Assembly (NCBI RefSeq): GCF_032854445.1
Contig: NC_088297.1
Coordinates: 612,169-676,168, forward strand
Reading direction: 5' to 3'
From: Liolophura sinensis
Lineage: Eukaryota > Mollusca > Polyplacophora > Chitonida > Chitonidae
DNA length: 64,000 nucleotides
Part shown: one piece after another, positions 13,001-22,829 of the stretch
How the letters are laid out: each line of letters starts with the position of its first letter
Numbering within the stretch: the first letter of the stretch is position 1
Translations under genes and position numbers: made by a program
The notes under the pieces: model-generated
Told to the model about the DNA's origin: nothing
What the model saw: the letters and a program-made list of their open reading frames with translations, nothing else
Database searches by the model: none

Positions 13001-16000
13001 TCTGGTAGAGTTTCTTTACATCTCAATCTTGAAGTGGACTCTAGGTTAGAAACCATTCATTGGACTTAAAATGCAAAATACAGAGATCACAAATGAGATT
13101 TAGGAACATTTCACTACAAAATCGTCCTTCAACATTGTAAATGAACATACCTGTTTCGGGGGAGCAGGAACATTGAGGTTAGCTGTAGGGCTACTGGAGT
13201 TATCCCCCCTTGTAGGAGAACCCTGCTTGTCATGCTTATCACCATGACCTTTGCTGGATGAACTGTGCTTATCTGTACAATATTTACTTGAATGTTTGTC
13301 TTTGCTAGACTGTTTCTTCGAGGAACTTTTAGGATCACTTTTTCCTGAGCTTGATCTGGACTTACTAGAATGTGACTTGGATTTTCCTGAACTTGAATGC
13401 GACTGGGATTTATCTGAACTAGAGTGCGAGTGAGAGTTCCCACAGCTTGAGTGAGAGTGGGACTTGTCCTTACTAGAATGTGACTTGCTAGAATGAGAGT
13501 GAGATTTCTCTGATGATGAGTGCGATGAGTGTTTTTTGCTCAAATCTGAGGAGTTTTTGTCGGAATGTGGTGTGGACGATGCCTCTTTCGGTTTGTGCGA
13601 TGCTCTGCTCTTCTTGCCAACCCCACAGGACTCTTTTTCCTTCTTCTTCTTCAGGGCTTTTTTCACTAGTGCCTGGTCATAAGACAGCAGATCCTCAAAA
13701 GACATTCCAGGGTTTTCATCCTCATTTTGGACTTTCACAGCACTTGACTCCTTTTTTGCAATTTTCCTATGGTTCTCATGTAGTCCAGACTCCGCTGGGC
13801 GTTTCACTGCTTTCCGTGTCTCAGACATATCACACCCCGGTTCTTCCGCGAAATCATCCATGTCCACGCCCTCATCATCCCCACACAAACTACCATCCTC
13901 ACCTAACCGGGACTGCTGCCTCTTTTCCGTGGGCAATGTGAGCACATCATCAGGACTAAAAAGACAAGCAAAAGTCTCATCCTTTGGAGTTCTCCTCTCA
14001 GAAGACTTAGAACAGCTTGTTCTGCTTTGACTGTCTGATGTTCTCTCTTTCGTAGAACTAGCACTACTCTTATGAGGACCATTATGACCTTTGCTAGAGT
14101 CAAATTTAGAACTACTTTTTCTTGATGCATCACCATGGCTGGTGCTCGCTAATTTTTCTTCGTGAGATCGACGACTAACTTTGGAACTACTTTTCCTTGC
14201 ACCATGTTCCTTATGTGACCTGTGACTATCTTTGGCACTACTTTTCTTGGAATCGGTGACATCAGAAGCCCTATGGTTGTGGAGAGATTCCTCATCTTCG
14301 TCACTCTCAGCATCGCCATCATTCATCTGGTCATGACTGGGTAGGTCAGCCAAATCTTCTTCCTCTCCACTGGAATTATTGTCTACTGGAGACGATGACA
14401 ACTGCTCTGGAGATTCAGACAGTTCTTGTTTCTGTGCATGATGACTGCGATGATCCCTGTGTTTCTCCTTCCCGTCATCATGTTTAAACTTTTCACCCCT
14501 GCCCTCTGACCTTTGGCCCAAATTCCCAGAATCTGATGTTTCTCTCCTACCTTTGGAACTCTTAGGTGCATCATGGTGATGAGATGACGATGCTGATTGG
14601 CTATGATGCTCCCTTCCATTATGAGATCTGTGACGTGATTGTTTCTCATGAATTTCTGCTTGGTTGTTAACTTGCCTATGATTGGTTTGGTCAGGTGGGC
14701 GATGTTCGTAAGCCGTTTCCTGATTGGCTTGTTCTGCCACAAGAGATTTCCAGTTCTTCACAAGGTTCTTGGCTGTGATTCCAATATTACCTTCTTGTTT
14801 TCGAAACCCATTGACTGTCTTTCCAATGCCTGTGCTCTGCAAAACAAATTTTAATCACCCTTTAAGACAATAACGAAAATCACATTAACTGGTACTTCTA
14901 CAAACTCTATGCGAGTACATCAAGCCCCTAACCACTAACTGCTTAAGTACACTTACAGGACATTTTCAGTTGAAAGCTGATGTTTCATATCTATTTAAAT
15001 ATCAATGCAAAAAAAAAAAAAGGCAGACTGAGGTGAGAGTCATTAGTTTTCAGGTTTCCTCACAGATTTGAAAATGTACAGGATAATTTAGGCAAACCTT
15101 GATCAAGCAATGTTAGTCAAAATCAATACAGCATTTCACTGATAACTCATGCCTCGCAATCCACAGGTTGGCTAAATACTGGCAAACCAAATGTTGGCTA
15201 CTGGCAAACAACTGGTAGGTTACTGGAAACCAAATGTAGGCTACTGGCAAACAACTGGTAGGTTACTGGCAAACCAAATGTAGGCTACTGGCAAACCACG
15301 GCCAGGCTACTGGCAAATCACAGGCAGGCTACTGACAAACTACGGGTAGGCTACTGGCAAAAAACGGGTAGGCTACTGACAAGCCACAGGCAGGCTACTG
15401 ACAAACCACTGGTAGGCTATTGCCACACTGCCGGGCCACCCATGGAGACATTTAACCTGGCTGGTATAAATGCTTAAATCACAGTCTGTTGTACACACCA
15501 TACTTGTACCCTGGCCTCATCTGTCTTACCTGCAGCAACTCTACCGTCACAGGTAACTTGGCCAATTTTGTCAGAATTTGCATCAACTGAAAAACAGAGA
15601 CAAACATGAGATTAACATGAAGTAATTATACATTCAACTTATGATCTTATATATCCGTCTTAATATATTTACTTTTAATTTTACTGGTGTCCTGCACTAC
15701 AGAACTATGCATAAGTTTTCTCATACATTTTTAACTTCGTCCTCAATATTTGTATGACAGTGGTCTGTGTCATGGACGTAGGAAACTGGAGGGCTTGAGG
15801 GGAACCTAATAGTTAGTTAATTACTAATGAACTGATAAAGTGATCTCTAACAAAATGTAGACATTGGAAAAAAATGATTGAGTCTCAGTTGTATGACCAG
15901 TGGAGTGCACCTAACCACCACTGTGGAATTCTTTGAAACCAGAGTTTTTGTTTTTTTTTTCCTCAAGGGGAAAAAATTTATGAAATCCGACTTTCTCCCA

Positions 16001-17509
16001 CAAGCCATCCATTCAGAATCCCAGCACAAAAACTGAGGTCCCAGGGGCCGTAAGGGCCACCTAGGCCACGGAAGCTTCGGGAAGCTAGACGGCTGGGGAT
16101 GACCTGAAAGGTTTCTGCAGGGTTTTTATTCTTCACGCAGATCCATCGTAATTTCATGTGCTTAACAGTATACAGTGCATATGTGGCCATTAAAATGGTT
16201 CAACTTTTACTTCTGATTTATTTTACTATTTCTGTTTATTTATTATTTATTAATTTTTTTTTTCCGTTTTCTGATCAAAAGCGGCACGGCCATGACTGTA
16301 CAAGTTGTACTGTAGTATGAGCAGTTGATACATGATTGAGTTCAAATTTTTTTGTAAAGTGTGAAATAAATCTGGGAACAATTCCTTAACCTTGTTCAAT
16401 ATATGTGAAAGAGCAACTTTCAGTGTGATTTAGGCCTGTATGTACATTTCTAATTTCATATTGGAGTCAAAACAACATTGGTTGGGTTGGCCAATTTCAG
16501 GGAGACACACAAAGGATTATTTTATCAGTTTACACTGATTATATTTATTCATTAATTTATTTGAATATTTTGCTTATCGTGGGAGGAAACCGGGCAAAGC
16601 CCAGGGGAAACCCACGACCATCCGTAGTTTGCTGCAAGACCTTCCCGCGTACGGCTAGAGAGGAAGCCAGCATGAGCTGGACTTGAACTCACAGCAACCG
16701 CATTGGTGACAGGCTCCTGGCTCATTATACTGCGCTAGTGTGCTAACCAGATGAGCCATGGAGGCCCCTACACTGATTATAATTTAACAAGCGGATCTCT
16801 CTTAATCAACTTTCCAGCATTTACCTGAATCAATATCAGAAAGATAAACTATGGAGATAGTACACACTGTTGAAGTACAACTGAATGATGCCCTCAAAAA
16901 TACCCTTAAATAAAAATACTGCAAACATATGCAAGGGTTGAAGAATTACAGTTAATATTGTTTGTGTGTAATAGCAGTGCCGGAACTAGCTCTAGCCACT
17001 CGGCCGCCAGTGTGTACTAAGTAGAGTACAGATACTGTGCCAGCGTTCTACATATGCCGGTATACTGGCAATCTGACTGGAATGAATTTGGTCAGTTTTA
17101 CGTGAGGCTATTGCCACTGCCAGTTCCACATGCAGAGCATTTTGCTGTGATTACACGACATTTCAGTGATGACAACTACGCAGGAGAAAAGTACAATTTC
17201 ATTTCGCTCAGAGTGGTGTCTGCAATTATCCGTTTTAACTGATTGTTGATGTTGTTGCAGTCAGCTGTTCCACAAAATATGCCAACACAGCAATATGCTA
17301 TTGCCAAGGGCGTTTTACAGTGCTTGCGTTTAAACGCCGTGTTTAACAAATTTTTGAACAGAGAGCAACACTTTTTAAATTATGTGAAGAAGAAAGGGGG
17401 ACTTGGCGTTGTGATTTTCGCCTCTGGACACCAAACCCACCCGGTCTTCATTCGGATTTTTCTCCAGGTGTGACTTGTACCGCAACAAGTGCTGTTCCGT
17501 GTCAGCCAT
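1019..17509 (-). CDS. ELOA: Elongin-A (RNA polymerase II elongation factor SIII subunit A), complete gene, 11 coding exons
   Basis: Elongin A is the large nuclear subunit of the Pol II elongation factor SIII. Through its BC box it binds elongin B/C and with Cul5 forms a ubiquitin ligase for stalled Pol II (family knowledge). Coding exons, 5' to 3' on the minus strand: 17509-17441, 15586-15530, 14836-13151, 11497-11389, 10178-10089, 6921-6868, 4914-4817, 3339-3238, 2250-2169, 1652-1458, 1086-1019. All junctions are GT-AG with matching phases and total 2610 nt (869 aa plus stop; human protein about 770 aa). Seen in order: TFIIS N-terminal-like domain (residues 1 to ~76), long Ser/His/Lys-rich linker, the conserved [11 protein letters not shown] motif (420-430), BC box [10 protein letters not shown] (674-683), the elongin A/F-box-like VGGVPY segment, the [10 protein letters not shown] motif, and a basic C-terminus ending KKLQRR. 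The start codon has A at -3 and G at +4. Family assignment is very secure; exon ends are inferred by eye, without transcripts. Confidence 0.95.
1150..1275. repeat. Two-copy duplication (elongin-A intron 10)
   Basis: The segment GAGTCTCAGACACACCCTCT plus flanks occurs at about 1159 and 1240, 78-80 bp apart, with minor differences. Confidence 0.75.
1458..1652 (-). CDS. ELOA: Elongin-A coding exon 10
   Basis: 195 nt. It encodes [20 protein letters not shown] and a Ser/Pro-rich stretch ending TAPVAPRR. It matches the [20 protein letters not shown] signature of human elongin A. The acceptor is TATTTTCAG, the donor GTGAGT, phase 1. Confidence 0.95.
1667..1916 (-). mobile_element. SINE family A, diverged (elongin-A intron 9)
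   Basis: Tail TTTATTTATTTATTAATTTA, core CAGAATTACAGTGGGAAGAA, head remnant GACCATAGAGGCCTC. Begins 15 bp upstream of exon 10. Confidence 0.85.
2003..2103 (+). mobile_element. SINE family A, 3' fragment (elongin-A intron 9)
   Basis: CCACCATAATGCTGGCCACC to AACACCAACCAAATAAATAA. Confidence 0.85.
2169..2250 (-). CDS. ELOA: Elongin-A coding exon 9
   Basis: 82 nt. It encodes [20 protein letters not shown] then EEARKAP, a charged helix following the WREMYL motif in the family. The acceptor is TTTGACAG, the donor GTGTGT, ending in phase 1. Confidence 0.9.
2508..2735 (-). mobile_element. SINE family C, fragment (elongin-A intron 8)
   Basis: CTTCTTGTGACAGGGCGAGT to TTTAGGCCACCGAAGC. Confidence 0.83.
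3238..3339 (-). CDS. ELOA: Elongin-A coding exon 8
   Basis: 102 nt, phase 0. It encodes [18 protein letters not shown] then [16 protein letters not shown], matching LIEETDQLWKVHCHRDF of human elongin A. It has a CTTTCAG acceptor and a GTAAGG donor. Confidence 0.94.
3340..4816. other. Elongin-A intron 7, no feature seen
   Basis: A/T-rich unique-looking intron with a T-then-G homopolymer at 3849-3868. No exon, array or SINE recognised. Confidence 0.6.
4817..4914 (-). CDS. ELOA: Elongin-A coding exon 7, F-box-like/Cul5-binding segment
   Basis: 98 nt. It encodes [17 protein letters not shown] then [16 protein letters not shown], closely matching VGGVPYSVLEPVLERC of human elongin A. It has a CTTTGAACAG acceptor and a GTGAGT donor. 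The 5' part of this exon, with its acceptor, is copied tandemly just upstream (4920-5800). Confidence 0.94.
4917..5800 (-). repeat. Elongin-A exon 7 edge tandem array (decoy splice acceptors)
   Basis: Nine tandem copies of a roughly 95-bp unit, each containing the first ~40 nt of exon 7 plus its upstream intron. Junction-equivalent bases are at 5009, 5104, 5197, 5309, 5404, 5499 and 5592 (intact CAG|GTCTGGAC). A copy at 5703 has CAT instead of CAG, and the last, near 5790, is degenerate. Units at 5197 and 5592 have a different upstream block (CTACTCCAG). The parent junction is 4914. Confidence 0.93.
5850..6790. repeat. 54-bp higher-order repeat of 18-bp monomers (elongin-A intron 6)
   Basis: 18-bp monomers reading [12 protein letters not shown] and MVCHRE in one frame alternate to form a 54-bp unit, repeated about 15 times with local monomer deletions. 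Because 18 is a multiple of 3, several frames on both strands stay open. It lies between the BC-box exon and the exon 7 decoy array. Not coding. Confidence 0.9.
6868..6921 (-). CDS. ELOA: Elongin-A coding exon 6, BC box
   Basis: This 54-nt micro-exon encodes [17 protein letters not shown]. It holds the elongin B/C-binding BC box, consensus (S/T)LxxxCxxxL, here [10 protein letters not shown]. It has a TTTTGTAG acceptor and a GTAAGT donor, and is immediately followed downstream by two tandem arrays. Confidence 0.93.
6965..7035. repeat. Three-copy ~19-bp repeat beside elongin-A exon 6
   Basis: AAGTACTAGTTTTACAAGT repeated three times about 45 bp upstream of the exon 6 acceptor. Confidence 0.85.
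7383..7637 (-). mobile_element. SINE family C, fragment abutting a family B copy (elongin-A intron 5)
   Basis: TCCAATCAAATGACAGCGAG to CATGAACCCAGGTTTGAG. It is fused directly to the (GAGT)n of the family B copy at 7640. Confidence 0.83.
7640..7985 (-). mobile_element. SINE family B (elongin-A intron 5)
   Basis: (GAGT)n then TTTCAGTCATATGACAACGA, GTGCCTCCTTCTTGCAGGAC, CATTGCACTATCCCCTTCAT, AGGATTGACCCTGGATCTAC. The tRNA-like head of this copy is partly replaced. Same family as 57458 and 59876. Confidence 0.85.
8205..9567. repeat. 73-bp tandem array (elongin-A intron 5)
   Basis: About 18-19 copies of a 73-bp unit with very few substitutions. Each unit includes a short inverted repeat, AGCAGTCTGCAGTACTGCT (arms AGCAGT/ACTGCT). 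No exon-edge similarity was seen. Confidence 0.92.
9685..9800 (-). mobile_element. SINE family B, tail-side fragment (elongin-A intron 5)
   Basis: GTGAGTGAGTAAGTGCTTGG to TAATGTACCTCCATGTTGCA. Confidence 0.82.
10089..10178 (-). CDS. ELOA: Elongin-A coding exon 5
   Basis: 90 nt. It encodes [14 protein letters not shown] then [15 protein letters not shown], matching the MNSKMQVYSG segment of human elongin A. The acceptor is TTTTTAG, the donor GTGAGT, phase 1 at both junctions. Confidence 0.88.
10763..11046 (-). mobile_element. SINE family A, full length, 10-bp target-site duplication
   Basis: The element reads tail to head on plus: (ATTT)n, GATTGGTGTTTTACGCCGTA, core, and a tRNA-like head ending CCACGGAGGCCCC. 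On the minus strand box A is TGGCTCAGTTGG and box B GAGTTCAAGTCC. It is flanked by GAAAACTAAT at 10763-10772 and 11037-11046, which proves retroposition into elongin-A intron 4. Confidence 0.95.
11080..11337 (-). mobile_element. SINE family A, diverged (elongin-A intron 4)
   Basis: Core TTTATACCGCACTCAAGAAT...CAGCATTGTGGTGAGGGGAA; head CATGCTAACCACTCAGCTAC. Ends about 50 bp from exon 4. Confidence 0.88.
11389..11497 (-). CDS. ELOA: Elongin-A coding exon 4
   Basis: The acceptor TTTTTTGGTAG precedes [20 protein letters not shown], and the exon ends KHG plus one base at a GTAAGT donor. A nearer CAG at 11486-11488 would break the frame; the upstream TAG acceptor keeps it. It aligns with the PLPAIQANYRPLP segment of the human protein. 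Confidence 0.88.
11498..13150. other. Elongin-A intron 3, mostly unique
   Basis: Apart from the SINE at 11905 and a decayed tail near 12283, nothing is recognised. Confidence 0.55.
11905..12068 (-). mobile_element. SINE family A, head-truncated (elongin-A intron 3)
   Basis: TTTTACCCTGTACTCAAGAA to GACCTTCCCAGATACGGTC. A much decayed further fragment may lie at 12283-12370. Confidence 0.82.
13151..14836 (-). CDS. ELOA: Elongin-A coding exon 3 (end of TFIIS-N domain plus low-complexity linker)
   Basis: This 1686-nt exon (562 codons, phase 0 at both ends) opens with [13 protein letters not shown], the end of the TFIIS N-terminal domain. It continues with a poorly conserved hydrophilic linker: His/Ser/Lys tracts, an acidic block near residues 198-226, then the conserved [11 protein letters not shown] motif and a Lys-rich tract. 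A Ser-His-Ser-Ser-Lys-rich region (about 465-585) follows. It ends NVPAPPKQ before a GTATGT donor. The linker is expected to be disordered. Confidence 0.95.
15165..15430. repeat. Degenerate ~20-bp tandem repeat (elongin-A intron 2)
   Basis: Variants of GGCTACTGGCAAACCA repeated about a dozen times, with drift, just downstream of exon 2. Confidence 0.85.
15530..15586 (-). CDS. ELOA: Elongin-A coding exon 2
   Basis: This 57-nt exon encodes [19 protein letters not shown], bounded by a TTTTCAG acceptor and a GTAAGA donor, both phase 0. It closely matches the KKLSTLPITVDIL stretch of vertebrate elongin A. Confidence 0.92.
15587..17440. other. Elongin-A intron 1
   Basis: Holds the SINE with TSDs at 16531-16781. 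Open frames at 17054-17473 on plus run opposite to exon 1 and show no domain. Confidence 0.6.
16531..16781 (-). mobile_element. SINE family A, 13-bp target-site duplication
   Basis: The copy runs from an A/T-rich tail to ATGAGCCATGGAGGCCCC and has part of its tail-side core deleted. It is flanked by TACACTGATTATA at 16531-16543 and 16769-16781, in elongin-A intron 1. Confidence 0.95.
17441..17509 (-). CDS. ELOA: Elongin-A coding exon 1
   Basis: ATG at 17509-17507. It encodes 23 residues starting [12 protein letters not shown] and ending NPNEDR, followed by a GTGGGT donor, phase 0. It corresponds to the first helix of the TFIIS N-terminal-like domain. Confidence 0.85.
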
Positions 17510-18564
17510 TTTCCAACAACTGACCAAAGGGCAGACAACTTGGATAGAATATCCTCTGACAGCTTGTTGTTTTGGGGGGGGTGGTTACGTCCCCTGGATC
17601 ACCGATACCATCTTAACATGAACAATGAGGTTTCCAACTGATGATTGTAAATATTTGCATTTATGTATTTACTTGTGCCTTACACATTTAGTCCGCACAT
17701 AGTTTTTTCTTGTGAAATTCATGAAACAAGCATCGGGAATGAAAGGCCATGGATATGTGACGTCACGTTCTTGTGACAAATCCGATGATACGTCATAGGC
17801 CTACTCCTCACAGCATGTGGACAGATTGGATCTTTTGACTCCGTGCCAGGCACGTTGGCTTGTAGGTAGCCTAGATAAACCCCATTCTTCATCTGATTAG
17901 TCTGATATCCCGATAATGAACAGTCCATTCTATCAACTTTAATCGACGATATCGCGAGTTCGAATCCGGGCCAGATACCGAAGATTCTCCAATGGCTTTT
18001 ACGCATGGAATTTTGTGCGTGGCTAGTTTTTTTTACTGTTGTTTCAATTTTCCGAACCTCCATTCACATTGGTTCCTGACACTAACTTTCATCAGAATTA
18101 AGGTGAAAAACAGATCATAACAGTCGGGAAAACGAATTGAATAGCTTTCTTAATGGTTTCTTTGACTGCTAAAATTTATATCTGACGTTTTATCTGATAT
18201 TTATAAGGTTTATATTGTTCGTGAATATTCCATTTTCGAATTTAATGTTATGTTTGCATATATATGTATTTGAAGGTCTGTGTATATTTGTTTATATTTC
18301 TATATAATTATATCACGGTCTTTGATACTTCTAAGTAAACACGTACATGTACCATGTTGTTTGAGGATATCCCCTCATGGCCACTGGCTGTTGTTCGTCC
18401 TCATTGAAACATGTAAAAATAAATTAAATTAAATTAAATTTCGTTATAGTTGTAGCAAACTGTGCAAAATAGGATGAAAATTTAGGCTTTTACCAAAATG
18501 TCCACAGTTCTAATCATGATGATAATCAATAATCATGACTCAGTAGTACTTTCTGTGAGTAGAA

Positions 18565-18745
18565 TGTATTTATTTACTTATTTATTTATTTGGTCTTTTA
18601 CACCGTTCTCCAGAACATTTGACTTATAAAACGGCGGCGAGCATTCATAGCGGTTACCCAGGGCAATCCACCCATGTCGCCAAACTGACAGCCGCCATAT
18701 AGTGACAGCCGTCGCACGCTGACAGCCGTCGTACACGTGAAAAAG
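18565..18745 (-). mobile_element. SINE family A, head-truncated and rearranged
   Basis: Tail TATTTATTTACTTATTTATT, core CACCGTTCTCCAGAACATTT, GGCGGCGAGCATTCATAGCG. The remainder diverges. Confidence 0.75.
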
Positions 18746-19417
18746 ACTTGAGTATGGCGTTATGCCACAATCAGATAAACAAAAATATGGCCAATCCGTC
18801 ACGTGCAGTTTCTATGACAGATAATAGTTTTAGAATCCACATTAAGCTGAATGGCCCACTTTTATATGTGGGTTCATGACTGCTGGATTCGAGGCCCTTT
18901 TCTGTCAGTTGTCAGCACATTCAGTTAAGCATAAATCCCGTTTTACATTTGTGTCCCAAAAAGAATGGAATCAAAATTTCATATAAGTCTCATAAAGCTC
19001 AAAAGTGTTCTTGTGAAAATGGCCCATGTGGAATAAAAAGAATTCCGTTAAGTACTTCTGCTCTAAACTAGTACATTTGCTCTAAATGTTTGCTCCTTGA
19101 ACAAAACCCATTGAGAGTCAAATAAAACTACTAAAGACTATGATACAAACCACAGCTTGACCCAAAACTGACTGCATTTCAAAGTTTATCGGTTTAAATA
19201 ATTCGCTATCCAAATTCCTGGATTTTTTCCTGGTTTTGAAGGAATTTAACCTAGTATTGTTCTTTATCGAGCTTTCTTACTGTATAGCGTTCGCCTTGTA
19301 TTGTGTTTAAACATTGATAAATGTTGGAATTTTCTAGTTAAAAGATGTTTATTTTTCGAAACAATCGGGTCTGTTCATGCACCGTCTTAATCAAGCAGAC
19401 TAAAATGAAGTCCTATA

Positions 19418-19592
19418 GAATCCTGTACAATGACAGTGACTGGTGCTAGGAAATTGCTGACAATCCTGTACAATGACAGTGACTGGTGCTAGGAAATTGC
19501 TGACAATCCTGTACAATGACAGTGACTGGTGCTAGGAAATTGCTGACAATCCTGTACAATGACAGTGACTGGTGCTAGGAAATTGCTGACAA
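19418..19592. repeat. 43-bp perfect tandem repeat, four copies
   Basis: Four identical 43-bp units beginning AATCCTGTACAATGACAGTG lie in the spacer between elongin-A and the fucosyltransferase. Confidence 0.93.
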
Positions 19593-19747
19593 AGTAATAT
19601 TACGGAGACATATGTGACATGGACGGCAGCTCTCCGGCAGCCGGGGAGCACCTATAGCTCTGAGATCGGTTGGCCATGTTCCAAGCTTAGCTTCCATATT
19701 AATATGTGTTTCTGAAAGCTAAACTGGGAAGAATGAAACAGATCTTA

Positions 19748-19958
19748 GGGGCCGATTCCACAAAACCATTTCTGACTGAAGTCAAAATTTGAAATACGAT
19801 CACCAAGCTTATTTCTCCTGTTTTACAAAGTGAAATTTTGTCCACACAATCATTATTATCTTAAGCTAAATGTATCCAAATTTTACCTTTCAGTACCAAA
19901 AGCTGAGAATTTTGGAAATTTTGACTTAAATTAGAAATGGCTTTGTGGAGTCGGCCCC
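19748..19958. mobile_element. MITE with GGGGCCGATTCCACAAA termini
   Basis: GGGGCCGATTCCACAAAACC at the left and GGCTTTGTGGAGTCGGCCCC at the right are inverted repeats. The inner CATTTCTGACTGAAGTCAAA pairs with the TTTGACTTAAATTAGAAATG side. Confidence 0.92.
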
Positions 19959-20451
19959 AGATCTAGGAAACACCGTATATGTTATGTATAGGATTTGTTT
20001 TTTGCATAAGCTGATCTTCCTTGACTTTGTCTATTTTACAGGTCACCAATTACAAGACATATATGTACGCCTACATCTGCATGACACGGACATGTTTATA
20101 ACACGCACGTGAAGTTTAAAGTGAGATATCAATAAAAGCAAGTAATGTTGATTTACAACAGAAACTGAAGAACATCAGGTAACTGTTACTTCTTGTAAAT
20201 AAGGAGATTCATATTTATTTTAATTGCGTCGAGAAATGATTTGAAAGTCGGTTCTTCATCTTTAAAGCTACATTTGTGCATGCGTTTGAACCATTTCCCT
20301 GGTAATATACAATAATTCGAAAGGGAATTTCTTTTTTGGACGCCGCCGCCCATAGTATTATGGTAAATTTGTTAAAACAGTTTATCACTTCTATGTCTCT
20401 TTCCACTATTCCCCATTTTTTCCAGAATACACCTTCCGTTGGATTCCGCTA

Positions 20452-20942
20452 CGTTTGTTTATTTATTTATTTGATTGGTGTTTTACGCAGTACTCAAGAA
20501 TATTTCACTTATACGATGGCAAACACCATTATGGTGGGTGGAAACCGGGCAGAGCACGGGGGAAACCCACGACCCTCCGCTGGTTGTTGCGAGACCTTCC
20601 CACTTACATCCGGAGAGAAAGCCAGCATAAGCTTGACTTGAAATATACAGCGACCGCACTGATGAGAGGCTCGTGTGTAATTTTACGCTGCGCTAGCGCG
20701 TTAACCATTTCAGCCATGGAGGCCCCCACTAGCGCGTTAAGCAACTGAGCCACGGAGGCCCCCGCTAGCGCGTTAAGTAACTGAGCCACGGAAGCCCCCG
20801 CTAGCGCGTTAAGCAACTGAGCCACGGAAGCCCCCGCTAGCGCGTTAAGCAACTGAGCCACGGAGGCCCCCGCTAGCGCGTTAACCAACTGAGCCACGGA
20901 AACCTCCGCTAGCGCGCTAACCAACTGAGCCAGGGAGGCCCC
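20452..20942 (-). mobile_element. SINE family A with tandemly amplified tRNA-like head
   Basis: A normal SINE body (20460-20720) is followed by about six or seven copies of a ~37-bp unit (GCTAGCGCGTTAAGCAACTG + AGCCACGGAGGCCCCC), the box A end of the element. TTTGTTTA flanks both sides (about 20455 and 20947). Open frames across the head array are artefacts. Confidence 0.92.
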
Positions 20943-21595
20943 TAGATTTGTTTAGATTCGAATCTTAATACACATCTTAATTCGTGATAATACTTTTCAT
21001 ACAATAAAATGTGTTTTGTGACTAGTAACCAAATGTAGACGAAATTCACAAGTCGATGTCATATTTTGGGGTAAAAATGTCGTTTTGAATCTGCCCAATA
21101 CATTCGAATTAGTAAGAGATCAATAGAGCGTAAATCCTCCATGTGCACGGATAATCTCCACCCGCGTCTCATTCCTCTGTTTGGACGCCGGATGTGATCA
21201 TAGGTAAAAGGAAGTGTTGATCTGAATCCGTCAGAGAACATTTCACATACTTGATCTCATGTACAACCACTGCAGTCGCCTTTACACGTTCTTTAACAAC
21301 TGGAAGCACGCAGCATCAGGATAGAGTGGTGGGGTTAAGAAAAATGTTAAGCAACACGAATGGTGATTAAGGTTTTTTTTCTGTGAGTGGCGATATATGG
21401 TTTATGATTTCTTAGAACGTCACAGAGCAAATTAAGCTCCACAGTCTTTATCTGTTTTAGTGACACATGACGTTAGGCTGGTATTTCATTTCAAATGAGA
21501 GACGACTGAAAGTTTTCAATAGAAGATTAATAAAACGATTAGATATGATTGCTTTCACCAAAGACTTTAAATGTCGTCCTTGTTCATACCTCGCT

Positions 21596-21775
21596 TGGGA
21601 CTCAACACTGATAGGTTAGAGCAGTTGAATAATGTGACATGTCTGGTGTCTTCCGCATGATACTTCAGTGGCAGCAGCACTTTTGTCGGCATAGACTCGC
21701 CCTGCCACAAGAAGATACATTATATGTACACACACTTAATGTTTCCTCTTCGTCATATGACTGAAAACCCCACGC
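21596..21775 (+). mobile_element. SINE family C, 3' part
   Basis: TGGGACTCAACACTGATAGG to TCTTCGTCATATGACTGAAA, opposite in orientation to the other copies. Confidence 0.82.
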
Positions 21776-22310
21776 ATACATACATCATACATACATGTAC
21801 CAATAATCTGAAAATTATAGGAAAATATATACACATACTTTGCCTTACATTAACAAGATATTACGAATGTCTGGTACACATGTATGCCCTTGTTGGGATT
21901 TGAACCCGTGTCCTTGGAATGCCAACATGGATCTGTAACCAGTAAGATTTCTCAAAGGACGAGACAAGCACACATATGTATGTAGTAATCATGCAGCCTG
22001 TACTGTTGTAGACGCATGAATAGAATCCCTCAAGTTTATCGGAATGAAATCTAAAACGGAACAGTTTTTAATCGGGACAACGCATGGCCGAGTGGTTAAC
22101 GTGCTAGCGTTACTCCTGAATACGGCGTCAAAGATGAACAATACGATAAATGCATTAAACTTCTCTGACTATATAGCACATATTGCTACAGTGTAACAGA
22201 GGTTGTAAACTTTTGCAGGCGTAATTCAGAAGACGTTTTTGAAGGTTAGTATCATATGTTATATGTTGGGGTTTGTCTATCTCTCATACCAGCCAATCAG
22301 TGAGGATCTT

Positions 22311-22335
22311 GTATGCCCCCCCCCCCCCCCCCAGA
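22311..22335. repeat. Poly(C) tract
   Basis: An uninterrupted run of about 20 C followed by CAGACACACGCACACCCCAC. A likely sequencing or assembly weak point; similar G-runs are at 3861 and 24677. Confidence 0.9.
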
Positions 22336-22829
22336 CACACGCACACCCCACCTCACCCCCCCAAAATCAACAACAAAATAATGAAAACTCTGTCTAATGT
22401 CTGGTTTGGTGGCTTTATCTTGGGGCTGTCCCCTGAACATATAGCGTTATAAAGTTTTAGAGAATTTTTAGAAAAGCTAAAATACCAGGACATATCACTG
22501 AAAGTTTGGTTGCAATAATGAACCAGAGCTTTAAAATATTTAACGCTAAATGGACATTTGTAAAAGATATGACTGAATAGGTTCGTACTTTATAGCTTAT
22601 GTTTGCGCTGCAAAAATAATGACTCCTTTGAATGTATTTATACTTCAGATATATTTCACCTTTCAGATTACAAATCAATTCTCTATGTTTTGAGGGTGTT
22701 TGTCAAGGATCTGTGCCAAATGTATAATTTCCCCGAATATCTGGATGACCTATATTTGAAAATGTATATGTGTACCCAACTGTGATTCTCTGTGTTGTGC
22801 AAATAAAAATGTATTTAAAAAAAAATAAT

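Noticed and set aside
13513-13941. 142-codon plus frame opposite elongin-A exon 3
   Set aside because: A shadow of the low-complexity coding exon; no domain, and the minus frame is clearly the gene.
17054-17473. Plus-strand small frames near the elongin-A start
   Set aside because: They overlap exon 1 and intron 1 antisense; no signal peptide or domain and ordinary length by chance.
20700-20942. Cluster of tRNA genes
   Set aside because: The repeated pieces cover only the box A end; acceptor stem, anticodon arm and box B are missing, and they continue into a SINE body.
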